From: Candidatus Adiutrix sp.
GTDB lineage: Bacteria; Desulfobacterota; Desulfarculia; Adiutricales; Adiutricaceae
Assembly (NCBI GenBank): GCA_031285975.1
Contig: JAITVE010000238.1
Location: 1 to 10,236 of the forward strand
DNA: 10,236 bases
Direction: 5' to 3'
In this document: positions 6,696-10,236 of the stretch, piece after piece
How the letters are laid out: every line of letters starts with the position of its first letter
Numbering within the stretch: the first letter of the stretch is position 1
Program-made: the position numbers and the translations under genes
The notes under the pieces: generated by a model
Told to the model about the DNA's origin: nothing
Database searches by the model: none
What the model saw: only the letters and a program-made list of their open reading frames with translations

Positions 6696-6720
6696 ACCCT
6701 CCCCCGACCACGGGGAGGGT
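6696..6720 (+). promoter_or_regulatory. 9-bp GC-rich hairpin in the ilvB leader
   Basis: ACCCTCCCC (6696-6704) pairs perfectly with GGGGAGGGT (6712-6720) around a 7-nt loop. It is followed by GGACGTGTTCG rather than a T run, so it is not a standard intrinsic terminator. It lies 78 bp before the preferred ilvB start and may be part of the same regulatory leader. Confidence 0.4.
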
Positions 6721-6798
6721 GGACGTGTTCGCGGGCAACCCCCCGGCACGATTATGTGTGCTGTCCGGCAACCCCGGCGGCGGAAAGAAGATTTACAT

Positions 6799-8658
6799 AT
6801 GATTGATGAGACCCGAAGCCCCGACCCGGCTGAACCGCTCGCGCATCATCGCGGTTCCGGCGGAGTGAAGCCCCTCCGGGGCATTGAGCTGACTGGCGCT
6901 CAGATTTTGATTGAGTGCTGGAAAAAAGAAGGGGTGGAGGTCGTCTTCGGCTATCCCGGCGCCACCACCATCGACATTCACCACTACCTCAAAGAGAGCG
7001 GCCCGCGCTTCATCCTGACGCGCCACGAGCAGGCCGCCGTCCACGCCGCCGAAGGCTACGCCCGCGTCACCGGCAAGCCCGGCGTGGCCCTGGTCACCAG
7101 CGGGCCGGGGGCCACCAACGCGGTCACGGGCCTGGCCGCCGCCAATCTCGATTCCATCCCCGTCATTGTTTTTTCCGGCCAGGTGGCCCGCATGATGATC
7201 GGCAACGACGCCTTCCAGGAAGTGGATATCGTCGGCGTCACCCGCCCCATCACCAAGCACAACTACCTGGTGCGCGACACCGAATCCCTGGCCCGCACGG
7301 TCAAGGAGGCCTTTTACGTGGCCTCCAGCGGCCGCCCCGGCGCGGTGCTGGTGGATTTGCCCAAGGACGTGGTGAGCGGCCGGGCCGAGTTCAAATACCC
7401 GGGCCGCTTGAAACTGCGGGCCTATCAGCCCCACCTGGAGCCCCACCCCAAGCAGGTGGCCAAGGCCGTGGAGTTGCTGAAAAAAGCCCAGCGGCCTGTC
7501 CTCTACGCCGGGGGCGGGGTCATCATGAGTGGGGCCTCCGAGCCGCTGTTGGCCCTGGCCGAGCGGCTCCAGATTCCAGTGACCAACACCCTCATGGGCC
7601 TGGGGGGCTTCCCCGGAACCCACCCCCTGTTTTTGGGGATGCTGGGGATGCACGGCCTCTATCAGGCCAACATGGCCGTGCAGGAATGCGACCTGCTGAT
7701 CGCCGTGGGGGCCCGCTTTGACGACTGGGTGACGGGGAAGCTCGATCAGTTCGCCCGCAAAGCCAAAATCATTCAGATCGACCTTGACCCCACCTCCATC
7801 CACAAGCGCATCACCACCGAAGTGCCCCTGGTGGCCGACGCCCGGCTGGCCCTGGCCTCCATTTTGGAATCCCTGGGCGAGGCCCCGGACTACGAGAAAA
7901 AATCCCGCCCCGCCTGGCTGAAAACCATCGCCGCCTGGCGGGCCGAGGGCGACGCGGTGATGGATTATCGCAAAACCGACCCCGCTGGCTGCACCGGCGC
8001 AACGTGTCCTGTTTGGAACCCCAAAACCAAAGGCTGCCGCACCGAGCCCATCAAGCCCCAGATGGTCATCGACACGCTGTATCAGCAGACCAAAGACCGC
8101 GACGCCATCATTGCCACCGAGGTGGGCCAGCACCAGTTGTGGTCGGCCCAGTATTATCTCTACGATAAGCCCCGACGCTTCCTGACTTCCGGCGGCCTGG
8201 CGGTCATGGGTTTCGGCCTCCCGGCGGCCATGGGCGCGCAAATTGCCCGGCCCGGCGCCTTGGTGGTGGATATCGCCGGGGACGGCTCCATCCTCATGAA
8301 TATTCAGGAATTGGTGACCATTGTTGAAGAAAAATTGCCCATTAAAGTGATTATCCTCAACAACGGCTGCCTGGGCATGGTGCGCCAGTCGCAGCAGCTT
8401 TTCTATGGCAAGTGCTATGCCGACACCATGCTGGGCCGCAGCCCGGATTTTGTGAAACTGGCCGAGGCCTTCGGAGCCAAGGGTTTTCGGGCCGAGCGCG
8501 TGGAAGAGGTCGCCCCGGTCATCGAAAAGGGCCTGGCCGCCGAAGGCCCGGTGGTCATGGAGTTCATCGTCTGCCAGCAGGCCCTGGTCTACCCCATGGT
8601 GCCCGCCGGGCAGGATAATTACCACATGCTCCCCTTCGCCCAGGCCGAAGCGGATTAA
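6799..8658 (+). CDS. ilvB: Acetolactate (acetohydroxyacid) synthase large subunit, atypical active site
   Basis: This ThDP- and FAD-dependent enzyme condenses two pyruvates, or pyruvate and 2-ketobutyrate, in the first common step of valine/leucine and isoleucine synthesis. The 619 residues show an N-terminal ThDP domain (FGYPGAT 50-56, catalytic Glu77 in RHEQAA, TSGPGATNAVTG), the GNDAFQEVDI loop (135-144), a central FAD domain (GGGV, then LMGLGGFPG) and the C-terminal ThDP/Mg motif GDG (494-496) to NN (521-522). By alignment from memory with plant and bacterial AHAS, several positions are unusual: Thr56 for Ala122 (Arabidopsis numbering), Ala130 for Pro197, Trp310 for Arg377 (FDDW) and Ser531 for Trp574 (MVRQSQ). 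An insertion at 398-413 carries three cysteines. There is an extension of about 30 residues before IELTGAQIL. ATG 6799 is preferred, with a weak GGAAAGAAG ahead of it; an in-frame ATG at 6754 would add 15 basic residues. The ilvN and ilvC neighbours support the AHAS role, but specificity may differ. Confidence 0.88.
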   Translation: MIDETRSPDPAEPLAHHRGSGGVKPLRGIELTGAQILIECWKKEGVEVVFGYPGATTIDIHHYLKESGPRFILTRHEQAAVHAAEGYARVTGKPGVALVTSGPGATNAVTGLAAANLDSIPVIVFSGQVARMMIGNDAFQEVDIVGVTRPITKHNYLVRDTESLARTVKEAFYVASSGRPGAVLVDLPKDVVSGRAEFKYPGRLKLRAYQPHLEPHPKQVAKAVELLKKAQRPVLYAGGGVIMSGASEPLLALAERLQIPVTNTLMGLGGFPGTHPLFLGMLGMHGLYQANMAVQECDLLIAVGARFDDWVTGKLDQFARKAKIIQIDLDPTSIHKRITTEVPLVADARLALASILESLGEAPDYEKKSRPAWLKTIAAWRAEGDAVMDYRKTDPAGCTGATCPVWNPKTKGCRTEPIKPQMVIDTLYQQTKDRDAIIATEVGQHQLWSAQYYLYDKPRRFLTSGGLAVMGFGLPAAMGAQIARPGALVVDIAGDGSILMNIQELVTIVEEKLPIKVIILNNGCLGMVRQSQQLFYGKCYADTMLGRSPDFVKLAEAFGAKGFRAERVEEVAPVIEKGLAAEGPVVMEFIVCQQALVYPMVPAGQDNYHMLPFAQAEAD

Positions 8659-8670
8659 GAGGAGGCGGTT

Positions 8671-9189
8671 ATGGAAAACGGCAAACTGCGCCGCACCCTC
8701 TCCGTGCTGGTGGATAACGAGCCGGGCGTGCTGGCCCGCGTCACCGGCCTCATTTCCGGGCGGGGCTTCAACATCGAGAGCCTCTCCGTGGCCGAAACCA
8801 TGGACCCGGCGGTGTCGCTGATAACCCTCATCACCTCGGGCTCCCCGCCCATCATCGAGCAGATCATCAAGCAACTGCGGAAACTCATCAACGTCATCAA
8901 AGTGGTGGACTTGACCGAGGGCGACTATGTGGAGAAGCAGCTTGTGCTGGTGAAAGTCCGCGCCCTGGAAGCCCACCGGGCCGAGATACGCAGCCTGTGC
9001 GAAATTTTCAAGGGCAAGATTCTGGATGTGAGCCCCAGAACCTACACCATGGAATTCACCGGCAACGAAAAGAAAATCCGCGACATCCTGACCCTCCTGG
9101 ACGACTTCGGCATTGAGGAGCAAGTGTCCACCGGCCTCACCGCCATGCCCAGAACAAAACTGGATAAACGCGACCGCCGGGCTAACTGA
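8671..9189 (+). CDS. ilvN: Acetolactate synthase small (regulatory) subunit
   Basis: This subunit activates the IlvB catalytic subunit and brings feedback inhibition by branched-chain amino acids, usually valine. The 172 residues are typical. An N-terminal ACT domain (about 7-80) shows LSVLVDNEPGVLARVTGLIS and the RGFNIESLSVAET strand-turn; Asn16, Gly19 and Asn34 correspond to the effector-site residues known from E. coli IlvH. The C-terminal domain (about 88-160: QLVLVKVRALEAHRAEIRSL, then SPRTYTMEFTGNEKKIRDIL) is the normal ACT-like second half. GAGGAGG (8659-8665) lies 5 nt before the ATG, and only 12 bp separate it from the ilvB stop, so translation is probably coupled. The effector site looks intact, so valine feedback is expected even though the partner large subunit is atypical. 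The symbol ilvH would serve equally. Confidence 0.94.
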   Translation: MENGKLRRTLSVLVDNEPGVLARVTGLISGRGFNIESLSVAETMDPAVSLITLITSGSPPIIEQIIKQLRKLINVIKVVDLTEGDYVEKQLVLVKVRALEAHRAEIRSLCEIFKGKILDVSPRTYTMEFTGNEKKIRDILTLLDDFGIEEQVSTGLTAMPRTKLDKRDRRAN

Positions 9190-9210
9190 GACATAAACAA
9201 GGAGAACCCC

Positions 9211-10203
9211 ATGCAAGTATACTTCGAAAAAGACGCGCCCCTGACCCCGTTGAAGGACAAAACCATCGCCGTCCTCGGCTACGGCAGCCAGGGCCACAGC
9301 CAGGCCCAGAATTTGCGCGATTCCGGGCTCAACGTCATCATCGGCCAGCGCCCCGGCTCGGCCAATTACGACCTGGCCGTGGAGCACGGCTTCACCCCGC
9401 TGTCCGTGGCCGAAGCCTCCGCCAAGGCCGACCTCATCCAAATACTCCTGCCCGACCACGTGCAGGCCGAGACCTATGAGCGCGACGTAAAGCCCAACCT
9501 GAAACCCGGCAAAATGCTCATGTTCAGCCACGGCTTCGCCGTCCACTACAGCCAGATTGTGGCCCCCAAAGAAATCAGCGTGGCCATGATCGCCCCCAAA
9601 GGCCCCGGCCACCTGGTGCGCGCCGAATACCTCAAAGGCGCGGGCGTGCCCTGCCTCGTGGCCGTCCATCAAGACGCCGACGGCCAGGCCCTGCCCTGGG
9701 CCCTGGCCTACGCCAGCGGCATCGGCGGCACCCGCGCCGGGCTCATCCGCACCACCTTTGCCGAGGAAACCGAGACTGACCTTTTCGGCGAACAGGCCGT
9801 TTTGTGCGGCGGGGTGAGCGAGCTCATCAAAGCGGGCTGGGAAACCCTGGTGGAAGCCGGATATCAGCCGGAAATCGCCTACTACGAATGCCTGCACGAG
9901 ATGAAGCTCATCGTTGACCTTATGTACGAAGGCGGGCTTGACCGGATGCGCTACTCCATCTCCGACACCGCCGAATACGGCGACTACAGCCGGGGCCGCC
10001 GCATCATCACTGAGGAAACCCGCATGGAAATGGCCGAAATCCTCCGCGAAGTGCAGGAAGGCGAATTCGCCCGAGACTGGATTCTGGAAAACAAAGCCGG
10101 CCGCCCCAACGTCCTCTCCCGCCGCCGCCACGAGGCCGAGCACCCCATCAACGAAGTGGGCCGCACCCTCCGCAAAATGATGACCTGGCTAGATAGGAAG
10201 TAA
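9211..10203 (+). CDS. ilvC: Ketol-acid reductoisomerase (NADP+), class I
   Basis: IlvC converts 2-acetolactate and 2-aceto-2-hydroxybutyrate to dihydroxy acids by a Mg-dependent alkyl shift and NADPH reduction, the second step of valine/isoleucine synthesis. The 330-residue length is that of class I enzymes. The N-terminal Rossmann domain has GYGSQG (23-28), and the cofactor loop GQRPGSANY (45-53) with Arg47 and Ser50 fits NADPH phosphate binding. Catalytic and metal residues are all present: His107 (SHGF), Lys130 (PKGPGH), Asp190 and Glu194 (ETDLFGEQ), Glu226 and Glu230 (YYECLHE) and Ser251 ([12 protein letters not shown]). AAGGAGA (9199-9205) stands 5 nt before the ATG, 21 bp after ilvN. 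It shows no oddity, which argues that the operon makes ordinary acetohydroxy acids. Confidence 0.96.
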   Translation: MQVYFEKDAPLTPLKDKTIAVLGYGSQGHSQAQNLRDSGLNVIIGQRPGSANYDLAVEHGFTPLSVAEASAKADLIQILLPDHVQAETYERDVKPNLKPGKMLMFSHGFAVHYSQIVAPKEISVAMIAPKGPGHLVRAEYLKGAGVPCLVAVHQDADGQALPWALAYASGIGGTRAGLIRTTFAEETETDLFGEQAVLCGGVSELIKAGWETLVEAGYQPEIAYYECLHEMKLIVDLMYEGGLDRMRYSISDTAEYGDYSRGRRIITEETRMEMAEILREVQEGEFARDWILENKAGRPNVLSRRRHEAEHPINEVGRTLRKMMTWLDRK

Positions 10204-10236
10204 TGGCAGCAGTCCGTCGGCGACTTTTTCCGCATG
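10203..10236 (+). CDS. Possible start of a downstream gene (partial)
   Basis: An ATG overlaps the ilvC stop codon (TAATG, 10201-10205), preceded by AGGAAG, and stays open to the window edge ([11 protein letters not shown]). The spacing from the purines to the ATG is short. Another ATG, in a different frame, is formed by the last three bases (10234-10236). Eleven codons are too few to identify a family, and the call rests only on overlap and strand. Confidence 0.2.
   Translation, partial: MAAVRRRLFPH

Noticed and set aside
6696..6720. Intrinsic terminator after the DUF465 gene
   Set aside because: The 9-bp stem is strong, but the following bases are GC-rich with no T run, so standard termination is not supported.
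6754..6798. Upstream in-frame ATG as the ilvB start
   Set aside because: It adds 15 residues (MCAVRQPRRRKEDLH) not expected in AHAS and has no convincing ribosome binding site; it cannot be fully excluded because the site before 6799 is also weak.
6793..10143. A stop-free frame of more than 1,100 codons on the minus strand, antisense to ilvB-ilvN-ilvC
   Set aside because: It mirrors three well-identified genes. Its His/Gly/Ala-rich translation has no domain features, and it has no ribosome binding site. Long antisense frames are expected in GC-rich genes with strong third-position bias.

Overview
The window looks like a GC-rich Gram-negative chromosome, most plausibly a deltaproteobacterium (Desulfobacterota, Desulfovibrio-like). 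This rests on an LPS-export barrel protein (LptD), a bifunctional FolC, a DUF465/YdcH small protein and an ilvB-ilvN-ilvC operon whose IlvN and IlvC read like that group from memory. No database search was possible, so the taxonomy is an inference. Apart from an AT-richer, repeat-bearing intergenic region and one damaged gene, the content is housekeeping.

Layout. (1) Positions 1-1747, minus strand: an EF-G-like translation GTPase (FusA2 type) that is not intact. One base is missing near 1064-1066. Near 117-143 the EF-G frame runs in frame into what looks like the C-terminal end of a sensor histidine kinase, so the rest of EF-G domain IV and domain V are absent. This is either a pseudogene/recombination scar or an assembly chimera at a short shared sequence. 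(2) Positions 1748-2486: a divergent intergenic region of about 740 bp with a minus-strand promoter, a 5'-proximal leader hairpin, a 7-bp tandem repeat, three dispersed hairpin repeats about 72 bp apart, and a good promoter facing folC. (3) Positions 2487-6285, plus strand: folC then lptD, probably one transcript, with lptD starting at TTG. (4) Positions 6292-6616: a promoter and a small DUF465 protein. (5) Positions 6617-6798: a leader rich in inverted repeats. (6) Positions 6799-10203: ilvB, ilvN and ilvC, tightly spaced with good ribosome binding sites, encoding the two acetohydroxyacid synthase subunits and ketol-acid reductoisomerase, the first two steps of valine/isoleucine synthesis. 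The last 33 bases may begin another gene.

The most interesting signals are: (a) the IlvB large subunit, which by recalled alignment has lost two residues important for AHAS substrate handling (Arg to Trp310, Trp to Ser531), differs at other herbicide-site positions, and carries a three-cysteine insertion; (b) the EF-G/histidine-kinase junction; (c) a dRS3/NIME-like hairpin array with a compensatory base-pair change; (d) competing stems in the ilvB leader. I saw no CRISPR array, tRNA, rRNA, transposase or convincing new multi-gene system.
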